A DNA stretch of 52,139 bases from Hyphomicrobiales bacterium (GTDB lineage Bacteria; Pseudomonadota; Alphaproteobacteria; Rhizobiales; CAJQND01): the NCBI GenBank assembly GCA_028285595.1, contig JANQOW010000024.1, forward strand, positions 1-52,139, given 5' to 3'. This document shows positions 43,039 through 51,407 of the stretch, piece by piece (position 1 is the stretch's first letter; each line of letters opens with the position of its first letter). The notes beneath the pieces were generated by a model. That model did not search any database and was not told the origin of the DNA. It worked only from the letters and a program-made list of their open reading frames with translations. Both the position numbers and the translations under genes were made by a program.

Positions 43039-44511
43039 ATGACACATAGCAAGTGGCTTCGGCGTGCTCTGCTCAGTGGTGTAGCGCTTGGCGTTGCAAC
43101 GACTGGCGCGCAGGCTGACGAACTTACTGCGCTGAAAGCGCAGCTTGAGGCCCTGCAGAGCCGTGTGAACCAACTCGAATCTGCTCCGGCCCCGGCTGCT
43201 CTTCCTGATGGCGCAAGCCTGCTCACGTTCAAGCGTGGTCAAGGCTCTTTGAGCGACTGGAACACAGACCGTAAGGCTGAGGGTGTTATTCCTCAGGACG
43301 GCGGTTTCACCATCGCTATCACGCCGACTGCTGACGTTCCGGCTCCTGTCACCGAAGTGACGGTTTCTGGTTACGTTAAAGGCGACGTGATCTACGACTT
43401 TGACCAAGACTCCATTGGCGACACCTTCGCTTCTGGTTCTACCATCACTGGTACTGCACAAAACGTTTCTGGTGTTCAGCTTCACGCTACCCAGTCTCGT
43501 TTCCGCATCCGGTCTCGTACGGACACGGCTATCGGCCAAATCCGCACCCTGATCGAGATGGACCTTCGTGGTCGTCGTGCTGCTGGTAACCAAAACATCC
43601 GTACCATGGGTGGTTTGCTGTTCGTGACCGGTGGTAACCCGAGTGATGACCCGGCACCTCGCCTGCGTCACGCATGGGGTGAGTGGGACATGACCCCGAA
43701 CTGGACGCTCGGCGTTGGCCGCTTCTGGCGGATCAGCTGCGACGTGTTCACGTCGGTTGGTACTGTTGACTTCGGTGGTTCGGCTGGTGGTTGCTCCTCC
43801 ACTCGTGCTGCTCAGGTTCGCTTCACCTATACCAGCGGCCCGGTTTCGTTCCGCTTCGGTATCGTTGAGCCGCTTCAGGACCGCGACCGTAACCTCGGTG
43901 GCGCAACCGCAGCAGTTGGTAACGCTCGGAACTCTCCGGACTTCCCGAACTTTGCCGCAGCTCTGTTGTATGATGCCCCTGGTGGTCACCAGCTCTTTGT
44001 TGGTGCAGAAGTTGAGCATGCTGACGTTGACGCAAGCAACGCAGCTAACAACTTCAGCGACAGTGAAGTTGGTTGGGAAGTCCAAGGTGGTGTGAACATC
44101 AACCTTGCTGATATCGCGACCTTTACCGGTCACATTCAGTATGGTGATGGTATCGCAAACGCCCTGGGTGACGGCATCGGTGGTTTCGGTGTAGCAACTA
44201 ACACCGCTGCTGGTTCGATCAACAAGCGCTCCGTATTCGGTGCGTATGCTGGTCTTTCCTTCAACATCACCGACACCACACAGTTCAACGTTCAGTGGGG
44301 TCACGTTAACCCGCATAACAATACCACTGCTGGTTACTCCAACCTGAACACAATCCACGCTAACATCTTGTGGCGGCCTGTTCGCCAGATGCGCCTGGGT
44401 TGGGAAGTCATCTACGGCTTCAAGAACAACACCACAGCTACTGCAGCTGCTGGTGGTGGCAGCCGGCCGGACGCGATCCGCGGCCAGTTCGGCGCATGGT
44501 TCTTCTTCTAA
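43039..44511 (+). CDS. DcaP-like outer membrane porin
   Basis: This 490-residue protein has a signal peptide (MTHSKWLRRALLSGVALGVATTGAQA). A short N-terminal coiled coil (ELTALKAQLEALQSRVNQLE) follows, then a beta-barrel of alternating polar/aromatic strands, ending in FGAWFFF as outer membrane proteins do. The N-terminal coiled coil plus barrel fits DcaP-like trimeric porins. Codon use is strongly biased (GGT, CGT, GCT and GTT favoured), unlike nearby genes, a mark of very high expression. GGGAG lies before ATG 43039, and a strong terminator follows. Confidence 0.87.
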   Translation: MTHSKWLRRALLSGVALGVATTGAQADELTALKAQLEALQSRVNQLESAPAPAALPDGASLLTFKRGQGSLSDWNTDRKAEGVIPQDGGFTIAITPTADVPAPVTEVTVSGYVKGDVIYDFDQDSIGDTFASGSTITGTAQNVSGVQLHATQSRFRIRSRTDTAIGQIRTLIEMDLRGRRAAGNQNIRTMGGLLFVTGGNPSDDPAPRLRHAWGEWDMTPNWTLGVGRFWRISCDVFTSVGTVDFGGSAGGCSSTRAAQVRFTYTSGPVSFRFGIVEPLQDRDRNLGGATAAVGNARNSPDFPNFAAALLYDAPGGHQLFVGAEVEHADVDASNAANNFSDSEVGWEVQGGVNINLADIATFTGHIQYGDGIANALGDGIGGFGVATNTAAGSINKRSVFGAYAGLSFNITDTTQFNVQWGHVNPHNNTTAGYSNLNTIHANILWRPVRQMRLGWEVIYGFKNNTTATAAAGGGSRPDAIRGQFGAWFFF

Positions 44512-44538
44512 GAACCTGCTGAATTACCAAGACGTTAC

Positions 44539-44571
44539 AGCCGGCCTGCATTTGCGGGCCGGCTTTTTTTT
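44539..44571 (+). terminator. Rho-independent terminator of the porin gene
   Basis: AGCCGGCC (44539-44546) and GGCCGGCT (44557-44564) form an 8-bp stem with a 10-base loop, followed by a run of eight T (44564-44571), 27 bp after the porin stop. Confidence 0.92.
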
Positions 44572-44682
44572 GCTATTGTGAATAGACATATTCACCGAGA
44601 TCTAGGATCAATCCGCTCTGGCGAAATTGGGTGTTAATGTCCAACATCTTTGGTCGGAACGTGATCTAGGACCACGCTGCAG

Positions 44683-46512
44683 ATGACAACCATGATCGAC
44701 CAAGCGCGGGCGCTGGCTGATGCGGGAGAATTCGCATCTGCACGAGCGACCTATCAAAAGCTTCTTGAGGCAGAAGCAAGAAACCCTGATCTTCTGGAGG
44801 AAGTCGGGTTCTTTGAAGTTCAGGCGGGACAGTTTCCGCAAGCCATCAGTTTGATGAAGCTCGCACTAGAGTTACGCCCGAACGATCCGACCAGTCATCT
44901 CAACTTGGCAGAGACCTATCGGTTATCAGGAGCGTCGGAAAACGCTGCTGAGCATTACAGGAAGGTGATTGAAGCCAATCCAAACGATCCAGATGCCTAT
45001 TTCGGCCTGGCCAACGTTGATATCGTTGCCAAGCGTTGGGAGTCTGCCAGGACACATTTGGAGCGCTCGCTGGAGCTCAATCCCAATGATCTCGAAGCCA
45101 TGCTGTTACATGCGTCCATCGTGTGCACGCTGGAAAGTTGGGTGAAAGCTGAAAAGTACTACCTCAAAATCTTGGCTCTGGCGCCGAATGTACACGAAGT
45201 TCATCTCGAACTGGCTCGCTTCTATTTCGAAGCAAACCGGATTTCGCAGGCCATTGATCACTATTACAAAGCTGAAGGCTTGTCCCCTCTATCGACCGAT
45301 GATCTCCTGGGGCTTTGCCGGGCACTGGTGGTTGAGGGTCGCGCACAGGAAGCGATGCCGATCGTGCACAGAATGATGCTCGGCTCCAATTTATCAACAG
45401 CCGCCTTTACCAGCCGCGGACAGGTATTGTCGACGTTGGGCATGTTCAAAGAGGCCGAGCGTGATCTGCGCGCTGCGCTCAGCCGGGATCCAAAATTCTC
45501 TGTTCCGTATGAGCAGTTGGGAACAATACATCGCCTATCAGACCGTGACATAGAGCGCCTGGAAGACCTCGCCGCTGCGCAAGACATCAGTGACGACAAT
45601 CGCACAGGATACAACTTTGCTCTGTTCAACGGCTATAAAGATCGCAAGGAGCATGCGCGGGCATTCGAAGCGCTCAAAACAGCAAGCGATTTGCATCTGG
45701 CCAATCATCCCGTCGATAAAAACGAGATCGTCGACGCAACATCCAGGGTCATCGACGTTTTCACTGACGCGTTTTTTGCAGAGCGCGGAACGTTCGGCCA
45801 TAAGAAGCCCGGCGCCATATTCATCGTTGGAATGCCAAGATCGGGAACCACGCTAACAGAACGTGTTGTCGGAGCTCATCCAGACGTCATCGCACGAGGC
45901 GAGAGACATGGCGTGGTGAACATTGTTGATGAGCTGGAAAACTATCCGGAAGCCACCAACGGCTTTTCGCGCGACGCGGCCGCGGCAAGCGGAAAAAGAC
46001 TGCTTCAGGAAATGATGTCGACGGCGACTACCGAACGGTTCGCTACTGACAAATTACCTGGCAATTTCAGATATTTAGGCCTGATTTCCTTGGTGTTGCC
46101 AAACGCAAAGATCATATGGTGCAAGCGAAATCCCCCCGACAACTGTTTATCGTGCTATGAACAGCACTTCACAAGCGGCTGGGATTTTACCTACAGTCTG
46201 GAAGCGTTAGGCGTTGCATATCGACAACACGAAAGACTTATGAATCATTGGATGCAGGTTTGCCCTATTCCCATCCACACTGTTGAGTATGAAAAACTGG
46301 TCAGCGAGCCAGAGGGAACGGCACGATCTATGCTTGACTATTTGGGGTTGGAATGGGATCCAATTTGCCTCAACCCGGAACAATTGGACAGCAACATCGC
46401 CACCGCCAGCATTTGGCAAGCGCGCCAACCCATAAACACCGGTTCGGTCGAGAAATGGCGTAAATACGAGAAGCAACTGCAACCATTGATCAAGGCACTA
46501 GAAGAAAATTGA
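44683..46512 (+). CDS. TPR-repeat sulfotransferase
   Basis: This 609-residue protein has an N-terminal TPR array (about residues 5-300; for example HYRKVIEANPNDPDAYFGLA). A C-terminal sulfotransferase domain has the PAPS 5'-phosphate loop VGMPRSGTTLTE (382-393) and the 3'-phosphate motif CKRNPPDNCLSCYEQHF. It resembles bacterial TPR-linked sulfotransferases that modify protein or glycan targets. The stretch is lower in G/C than its neighbours, which may hint at transfer. It overlaps the next gene as TTGA. Targets are unknown. Confidence 0.87.
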   Translation: MTTMIDQARALADAGEFASARATYQKLLEAEARNPDLLEEVGFFEVQAGQFPQAISLMKLALELRPNDPTSHLNLAETYRLSGASENAAEHYRKVIEANPNDPDAYFGLANVDIVAKRWESARTHLERSLELNPNDLEAMLLHASIVCTLESWVKAEKYYLKILALAPNVHEVHLELARFYFEANRISQAIDHYYKAEGLSPLSTDDLLGLCRALVVEGRAQEAMPIVHRMMLGSNLSTAAFTSRGQVLSTLGMFKEAERDLRAALSRDPKFSVPYEQLGTIHRLSDRDIERLEDLAAAQDISDDNRTGYNFALFNGYKDRKEHARAFEALKTASDLHLANHPVDKNEIVDATSRVIDVFTDAFFAERGTFGHKKPGAIFIVGMPRSGTTLTERVVGAHPDVIARGERHGVVNIVDELENYPEATNGFSRDAAAASGKRLLQEMMSTATTERFATDKLPGNFRYLGLISLVLPNAKIIWCKRNPPDNCLSCYEQHFTSGWDFTYSLEALGVAYRQHERLMNHWMQVCPIPIHTVEYEKLVSEPEGTARSMLDYLGLEWDPICLNPEQLDSNIATASIWQARQPINTGSVEKWRKYEKQLQPLIKALEEN

Positions 46513-47327
46513 AAAAACTAGGGATCATATCAGGCGTTGCTCTATTGCTCGCAGGCTGTGTGACGCCCAGCGGGGAGCCGCGTGTCATTCAAGTGTCGCC
46601 GGCGTCCACCGGGGGTCAGGCCTTGTCCTCGTCGATTGATGGACTGCTGCAGCAAACCCGGCAATCCTACGTCACGTTGGTGATTTCAAAGTCATCAAAC
46701 CGCAGGCGCAACCAATTGAATGAATTAGAGGAATCCGTTACGTCCGGCTCCGGATTCGTCATCGACCCAGAGGGCCATGTGCTCACCGCCGCGCATGTGG
46801 CCGTTCAGCCGGGCTGGCTGGTGGAAGCCCGCGGACCAGACGGCAAGAACTATGTGGGCCGCGTCGTCGCCGTTCAGAAGTCCTCGGACAGCGCCCTGGT
46901 GAAGCTGCGGGACATTAGTGGCCGTGCACAGCCGGTTGAACCGGTCGCACAGCCGTGCCTGCGCCGGGGCGAGCCGGTCTTCTCTCTCGGCAAGCCGCGC
47001 CGCACCAGCGATGTGGCCCGGCTCGGCGAGGTGGCGTCCATGAGCTTTGGACGCCCGGTCACCTATAAAGGCTTCGGCTATTCCGATGCCATGGTACTCA
47101 AACTGGAAACGCGCAAAGGCGAATCCGGCGGGCCGGTGTTCAACAGTTCAGGCCGTCTGGCCGGAATGGTGGTCAGCACCCTGTCGGATGGCACGGGCCG
47201 GCATCTGAACCTCGCACATGCCGTCACCGCACCCATGTTGGCCCAGTTCGTGTGCAGCCACACAAACTGTTCGGCAAACTGGCGGGCCATTATGAAGGTC
47301 AATACTTCAGCCTGCCCCGCCAACTAG
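46509..47327 (+). CDS. Trypsin-like serine protease lipoprotein
   Basis: This 272-residue S1-type protease has a lipobox (LLAGC, Cys17), so it is tethered to a membrane. The catalytic triad is visible: His96 (TAAHVAV), Asp127 (SSDSALVKL) and Ser206 (KGESGGPVF). There is no PDZ domain, unlike DegP. The TTG start overlaps the sulfotransferase stop, so translational coupling is likely. Its C-terminus is four bases from the convergent quinone oxidoreductase gene. The substrate is unknown. Confidence 0.87.
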   Translation: MKKLGIISGVALLLAGCVTPSGEPRVIQVSPASTGGQALSSSIDGLLQQTRQSYVTLVISKSSNRRRNQLNELEESVTSGSGFVIDPEGHVLTAAHVAVQPGWLVEARGPDGKNYVGRVVAVQKSSDSALVKLRDISGRAQPVEPVAQPCLRRGEPVFSLGKPRRTSDVARLGEVASMSFGRPVTYKGFGYSDAMVLKLETRKGESGGPVFNSSGRLAGMVVSTLSDGTGRHLNLAHAVTAPMLAQFVCSHTNCSANWRAIMKVNTSACPAN

Positions 47328-47331
47328 AGCA

Positions 47332-48303
47332 TTAAGGCATCAGCACGGTGGACCCCGTCGTCTTCCGCGATTCAAGATCCTCGTGCGCCTTCCGAACATC
47401 TGCCAACGCATATGTCTGGTTGACCGGGATCTTCACCTTCCCGCTGCCCACCATCTCAACCAGGTCGGCTGCATTGGCCGCCAGGTCTTCATCGCTCGCC
47501 GTATAGGTCATTAAGGTCGGGCGGGTCACATAAAGCGACCCTTTGACAGAAAGCGCGCCGAGATCGAAATTGGTTACCGGGCCGGAGGCATTGCCAAACG
47601 ACGCCAAAAGCCCTCGCGGCGCAAGAGAGTTCAGGGAGGCTTCAACGGTGGCAGCTCCCACGCCGTCATAGACCACCGGCACCCCTGCCCCGTCGGTCAG
47701 TTCCCGCACCCGCTCGGCCACATCCTCAGTGTTGTACATGATGATGTGATCGCAACCATTGGCTTTGGCCAGTTCGGCCTTTTCTTCAGAACTGGTCGTG
47801 CCGATAACCGTTGCGCCCAAGGCCTTGGCCCATTGGCAGGCAATAAGCCCAACGCCCCCGGCAGCTGCGTGCCACAAAATCGTATCGCCCGGCTGAACCT
47901 CATAGGTCTCGCGCAGGAGATAGCGCACCGTCATCCCCTTCAGCATCATTGCGGCGCCGGTTTCATCGCTGATGGTGTCGGGCAGCTTGGTCACCCGGGT
48001 GGCCGGCACGTTGCGTGCTTCCGCATAAGCGCCAAGCGGTCCTGTGCCATAAGCCACGCGGTCGCCGACCGCGAGACCCTCTACGCCAGATCCACACGCC
48101 TCCACCACACCGGCGGCTTCAAGTCCCAAACCGCTCGGCAAGGGAACAGGATAAAGGCCGGATCGATGGTATGTGTCGATGTAATTGAGGCCAATCGCCG
48201 TGTGGCGTACCCGGATCTCGCCGGCGCCAGGGGCGGCCAAATCCATATCGATCAGCTCCATCACCTCAGGCCCGCCGGGCTGTTGCATTTGAATGGCTTT
48301 CAT
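47332..48303 (-). CDS. NADPH:quinone oxidoreductase (zinc-free MDR family)
   Basis: This 323-residue QOR-like MDR enzyme has the GroES-like start (GPEVMELIDMDLAAPGAGEI), the quinone-reductase hallmark GLNYIDTYHRSGLYP, and the NADPH loop HAAAGGVGLIACQWAKALGA. It carries no catalytic-zinc Cys/His set. It reduces quinones or enones with NADPH. It is convergent with the protease and 148 bp from the divergent aldehyde dehydrogenase. Confidence 0.9.
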   Translation of the reverse strand: MKAIQMQQPGGPEVMELIDMDLAAPGAGEIRVRHTAIGLNYIDTYHRSGLYPVPLPSGLGLEAAGVVEACGSGVEGLAVGDRVAYGTGPLGAYAEARNVPATRVTKLPDTISDETGAAMMLKGMTVRYLLRETYEVQPGDTILWHAAAGGVGLIACQWAKALGATVIGTTSSEEKAELAKANGCDHIIMYNTEDVAERVRELTDGAGVPVVYDGVGAATVEASLNSLAPRGLLASFGNASGPVTNFDLGALSVKGSLYVTRPTLMTYTASDEDLAANAADLVEMVGSGKVKIPVNQTYALADVRKAHEDLESRKTTGSTVLMP

Positions 48304-48451
48304 CTGCCGCTCCTCCTTGTTTGTGTCGTCTTGACGTTTGTTCCACTATAACGGCAACCGGCGCGCACGCCAGCGGGACGCACGCATTTCTCGCTTTACC
48401 CAATGCAAATCTGTGCTAAGCGATCGAACAAAGATCTAAGGCACACCCCCC

Positions 48452-49882
48452 ATGTACAAAGACACTCTTCTCTTCATCAACGGCACTTGGCGCGAAGGCA
48501 GAGACGGCAAATCTGAAAATGTGCTGAACCCCGCCAACGGGCAGGTTTTGGGCACCGTTGCCAACGCCAGCCACAGCGACTTGGACGACGCGATCGCCTC
48601 TGCCCAGGCCGGGTTTCAGGTCTGGCGCAAAACATCCGGTGAAGACCGCGCGGCCATCCTGCACAAGACCGCAGCGCTGATCGCAGAGCGCAGCAACGAG
48701 ATCGCCACGCTCATGACCCTTGAGCAGGGCAAACCGCTCGCAGAAGCGAAAGGTGAGATGGAGCGCGTGGTGGAAACCTTCACCTACAACGCTGAAGCGG
48801 CCACGAAGATTGCCGGGCAAAACTACGACCCGCCCGGCGGCGCCTTCCGGCAGTCTGTGCGCCCGGAACCCTTAGGCGTGACGGTGGGGCTCACCGCGTG
48901 GAATTTTCCCGCCATTCTGCCAGCCCGCAAGCTCGGTCCCGCATTGGCGGCAGGGTGTTCCATGATCTTGAAAGCCTCCGAGGAGACCCCGCGGACAGCC
49001 GCTGAACTGGTTCAAGCGCTTCACGATGCGGGTCTACCGCCCGGCGTTGTCAACTTGGTGTTCGGCACCCCCTCAGAAGTGTCCTCCACTCTTCTGGCCG
49101 CTGACCCGGTGCGCAAGGTAAGCTTCACCGGTTCGGTTCCGGTGGGCAAACTTCTGGCCGGCCTTGCCGCGCCGGGGCTGAAGCGCCTCACCCTGGAGTT
49201 GGGCGGCCATGCGCCGGCGATTGTCTGCGAAGATGCAGACATTGAGGCCGCAACTGCCGCGTTGACCGGCTTTAAGTTTCGCAACGCCGGCCAGGTCTGT
49301 ATTGCGCCCAGCCGGTTTTATGTGCACGAGCGCCACTACGATGCGTTCGTCGATGCCTTCGTTAGTGCGGCCAATAGCCAGACCATCGGCGATGGCATGG
49401 ACCCGGCCACCAGCTTTGGCCCCATGGCCAACGAACGCCGTGTGGAGGCGATGGAGCAGCTTACCGAAGATGCCCGCGCCAAGGGCGCAAAGGTGCTCAC
49501 CGGCGGCAAGCGCCATGGCAATCAGGGCTATTTCTGGGAGCCCACGGTGCTGACCGATGTCCCGGACGATGCCCGGGTGATGAACGAGGAACCGTTCGGC
49601 CCAATCGCCCCAATTGCCCGGTTCTCCGAACTTGACGAGGTGATCCCCAAAGCCAATGGATTGCCCTTCGGTTTGGCAGCTTATGCCTTCGCGGGCTCTT
49701 CCGACACCGTGTCCTATCTGGCGGATCATCTGGAGGCCGGGGGTGTTGCAATCAACGCCGTGACGCCCATGCGCGCCGACACTCCCTTTGGCGGCATGAA
49801 AGACAGTGGCATTGGCTATGAAGGCGGTATGGAAGCGATTGAGAGCTACATGCATAAAAAGCTTGTGAGCACAGGCCTCTGA
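48452..49882 (+). CDS. NAD(P)-dependent aldehyde dehydrogenase (succinate-semialdehyde dehydrogenase-like)
   Basis: This 476-residue aldehyde dehydrogenase has catalytic Cys283 (NAGQVCIAPSRF), general base Glu249 (LTLELGGHAP) and the oxyanion/cofactor motif TAWNFPAILPARKLGPALAA. Its size and the GabD-like sequence style fit succinate or glutarate semialdehyde dehydrogenase. The next gene starts 1 bp after its stop, and two more follow at short distance, so it is the first gene of a catabolic operon whose true aldehyde may be an amino-acid- or guanidino-derived semialdehyde. Confidence 0.9.
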   Translation: MYKDTLLFINGTWREGRDGKSENVLNPANGQVLGTVANASHSDLDDAIASAQAGFQVWRKTSGEDRAAILHKTAALIAERSNEIATLMTLEQGKPLAEAKGEMERVVETFTYNAEAATKIAGQNYDPPGGAFRQSVRPEPLGVTVGLTAWNFPAILPARKLGPALAAGCSMILKASEETPRTAAELVQALHDAGLPPGVVNLVFGTPSEVSSTLLAADPVRKVSFTGSVPVGKLLAGLAAPGLKRLTLELGGHAPAIVCEDADIEAATAALTGFKFRNAGQVCIAPSRFYVHERHYDAFVDAFVSAANSQTIGDGMDPATSFGPMANERRVEAMEQLTEDARAKGAKVLTGGKRHGNQGYFWEPTVLTDVPDDARVMNEEPFGPIAPIARFSELDEVIPKANGLPFGLAAYAFAGSSDTVSYLADHLEAGGVAINAVTPMRADTPFGGMKDSGIGYEGGMEAIESYMHKKLVSTGL

Positions 49883-49883
49883 C

Positions 49884-50504
49884 ATGATCTCAAAGTTTTC
49901 AAACGGTACAGCGCTCCTGCTGATCGATGTGCAACAGGGCGTGAATGTGTTGACCCATTGGGGCGGACCAACCGGCCGGCGCAACAATCCGGATGCGGAA
50001 CCGAATATGGCAAAGCTGCTGGACGCTTGGCGCAGCCACGGTTTGCCGGTGGCCTACACTCAGCACGATTCCCGCGAGGCGGCCTCCCCCCTAAAGCTCT
50101 CTGAGCCCGGCGGCGCCTGGATTGAGGACCTTGCACCCACAGCGTCAGAATTGGTGGTGTGCAAGGACGTGAACAGCGGTTTCATCGGCACAAACCTGGA
50201 AATCGAGCTGAGGCGCCGCGGGGTTAAACGCCTGGTGGTCTGCGGCTTTTTCACCAATATGTGCGTGGAAACAACAGTGCGCATGGCCGGCAACATGGGG
50301 TTCGACACTTACCTGGTGCATGACGCCTGCGCCACCACCAACCGCGTTGGGCCGGACGGCAGCGACCGCGACCCCGAATTGGTGCATGACATGACCGTGG
50401 CCAATCTGCATGGCGAATTTTGTACGGCGATCGATCACCAACAGGCGCTCGCCCTGTTGGCGGAAGATGCCACAGACTTGGAGAGGGTTCAGGGCAATGA
50501 ATGA
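49884..50504 (+). CDS. Isochorismatase-family cysteine hydrolase
   Basis: This 206-residue cysteine hydrolase has the catalytic triad Asp15 (LLIDVQQG), Lys94 (VVCKDVNSG) and Cys127 (GFFTNMCVET). The family holds nicotinamidase, N-carbamoylsarcosine amidase and ureidoacrylate hydrolase, so amide or carbamoyl cleavage is expected. It is set between an aldehyde dehydrogenase (1 bp) and an amidinohydrolase (8-bp overlap), which points to removal of a carbamoyl group in a shared pathway; this is inference. Confidence 0.88.
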   Translation: MISKFSNGTALLLIDVQQGVNVLTHWGGPTGRRNNPDAEPNMAKLLDAWRSHGLPVAYTQHDSREAASPLKLSEPGGAWIEDLAPTASELVVCKDVNSGFIGTNLEIELRRRGVKRLVVCGFFTNMCVETTVRMAGNMGFDTYLVHDACATTNRVGPDGSDRDPELVHDMTVANLHGEFCTAIDHQQALALLAEDATDLERVQGNE

Positions 50505-51369
50505 GTTTGGCGCACAGAACATGGTTACGGCCCTTGAGCGCGTGATGATGCATCGGCCGGGCGATGCCATGGCGAACGCAGACCCGGCCGTGTGGAACTA
50601 TGGTGGCGATTTAAACGGCGCAACGCTGGCGCAGCAGCACGCCGCATTTGCTCAAATTGTAGAGGCCGCCGGTGCCAAGATAGAATGGCTGCCCGATGAG
50701 CATGATGGGCTGGCCGATGCGGTCTTTACGCACGATCCGTCCCTGGTCACCGGCAAGGGCGCCATCTTGTTGAATATGGGTAAGCCGCTGCGCCAGGGCG
50801 AACGGATGGCGCACGCCGCCTATTATGACAGCGCCGGCGTGCCGGTTCTGGGCGAGGTCACGGCACCTGGCACCGCAGAAGCCGGGGACTGCCTGTGGCT
50901 GGACGAAACCACATTGGCTGTAGGGCGCGGCTTTCGGACGAACCAAGCCGGCATAGAGCAGCTCTCAGATCTGCTGGAGCCGTTGGGTGTCACCGTGCTT
51001 GCCTATGATCTGCCGGTCTACAAGGGCGCCCACGCCTGCCTGCACTTGATGTCGATCATCAGCCTTTTGGCGGACGATTTGGCCCTGATTTACGAGCCTT
51101 TGATGCCGGCCAGCTTCTACCAGCTTCTCCAGGCGCGCGGCATTGAGCTGCTCTCGGCGCCGGCGGAAGAGTTTGAGGCCAGTCACGGCTTGAATCTGAA
51201 CGTGTTGGCCCTTTCGCCGCGCCATGGCGTGATGATTTCCGGCTTTCCGCGGACGCAAGCGTTGATGGAAGCGGCGGGATGCACAATTGAGACTTTCGAC
51301 GGCGCGGAGCTTTGCATAAAGTGTGAGGGTGGGCCCACGTGCCTGACGCGCCCCGTGCGGCGCGCCTGA
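50497..51369 (+). CDS. Amidinotransferase/dimethylargininase family hydrolase
   Basis: This 290-residue guanidino-modifying enzyme of the DDAH/amidinotransferase fold has the substrate Asp in VFTHDPSLV, the EAGD block, the catalytic His183 of ACLHLMS and the nucleophile Cys282 in GGPTCLTRP. Relatives turn methylarginine or other guanidino compounds into ureido compounds. The start at 50497 lies 8 bp inside the cysteine hydrolase gene; the longer frame upstream belongs to that gene. The fit with the preceding carbamoyl-type hydrolase suggests sequential breakdown of a guanidino substrate. Confidence 0.87.
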   Translation: MNEFGAQNMVTALERVMMHRPGDAMANADPAVWNYGGDLNGATLAQQHAAFAQIVEAAGAKIEWLPDEHDGLADAVFTHDPSLVTGKGAILLNMGKPLRQGERMAHAAYYDSAGVPVLGEVTAPGTAEAGDCLWLDETTLAVGRGFRTNQAGIEQLSDLLEPLGVTVLAYDLPVYKGAHACLHLMSIISLLADDLALIYEPLMPASFYQLLQARGIELLSAPAEEFEASHGLNLNVLALSPRHGVMISGFPRTQALMEAAGCTIETFDGAELCIKCEGGPTCLTRPVRRA

Positions 51370-51407
51370 CAGGCGTTTGAGCCAAAGAAAAGGGAGGCGG
51401 TTTCGCA

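Noticed and set aside
42904-44358. 484-codon open frame on the minus strand across the porin
   Set aside because: It lies antisense to a porin with clear signal peptide and barrel end. The open frame results from the strong codon bias and it has no family features or ribosome-binding site.
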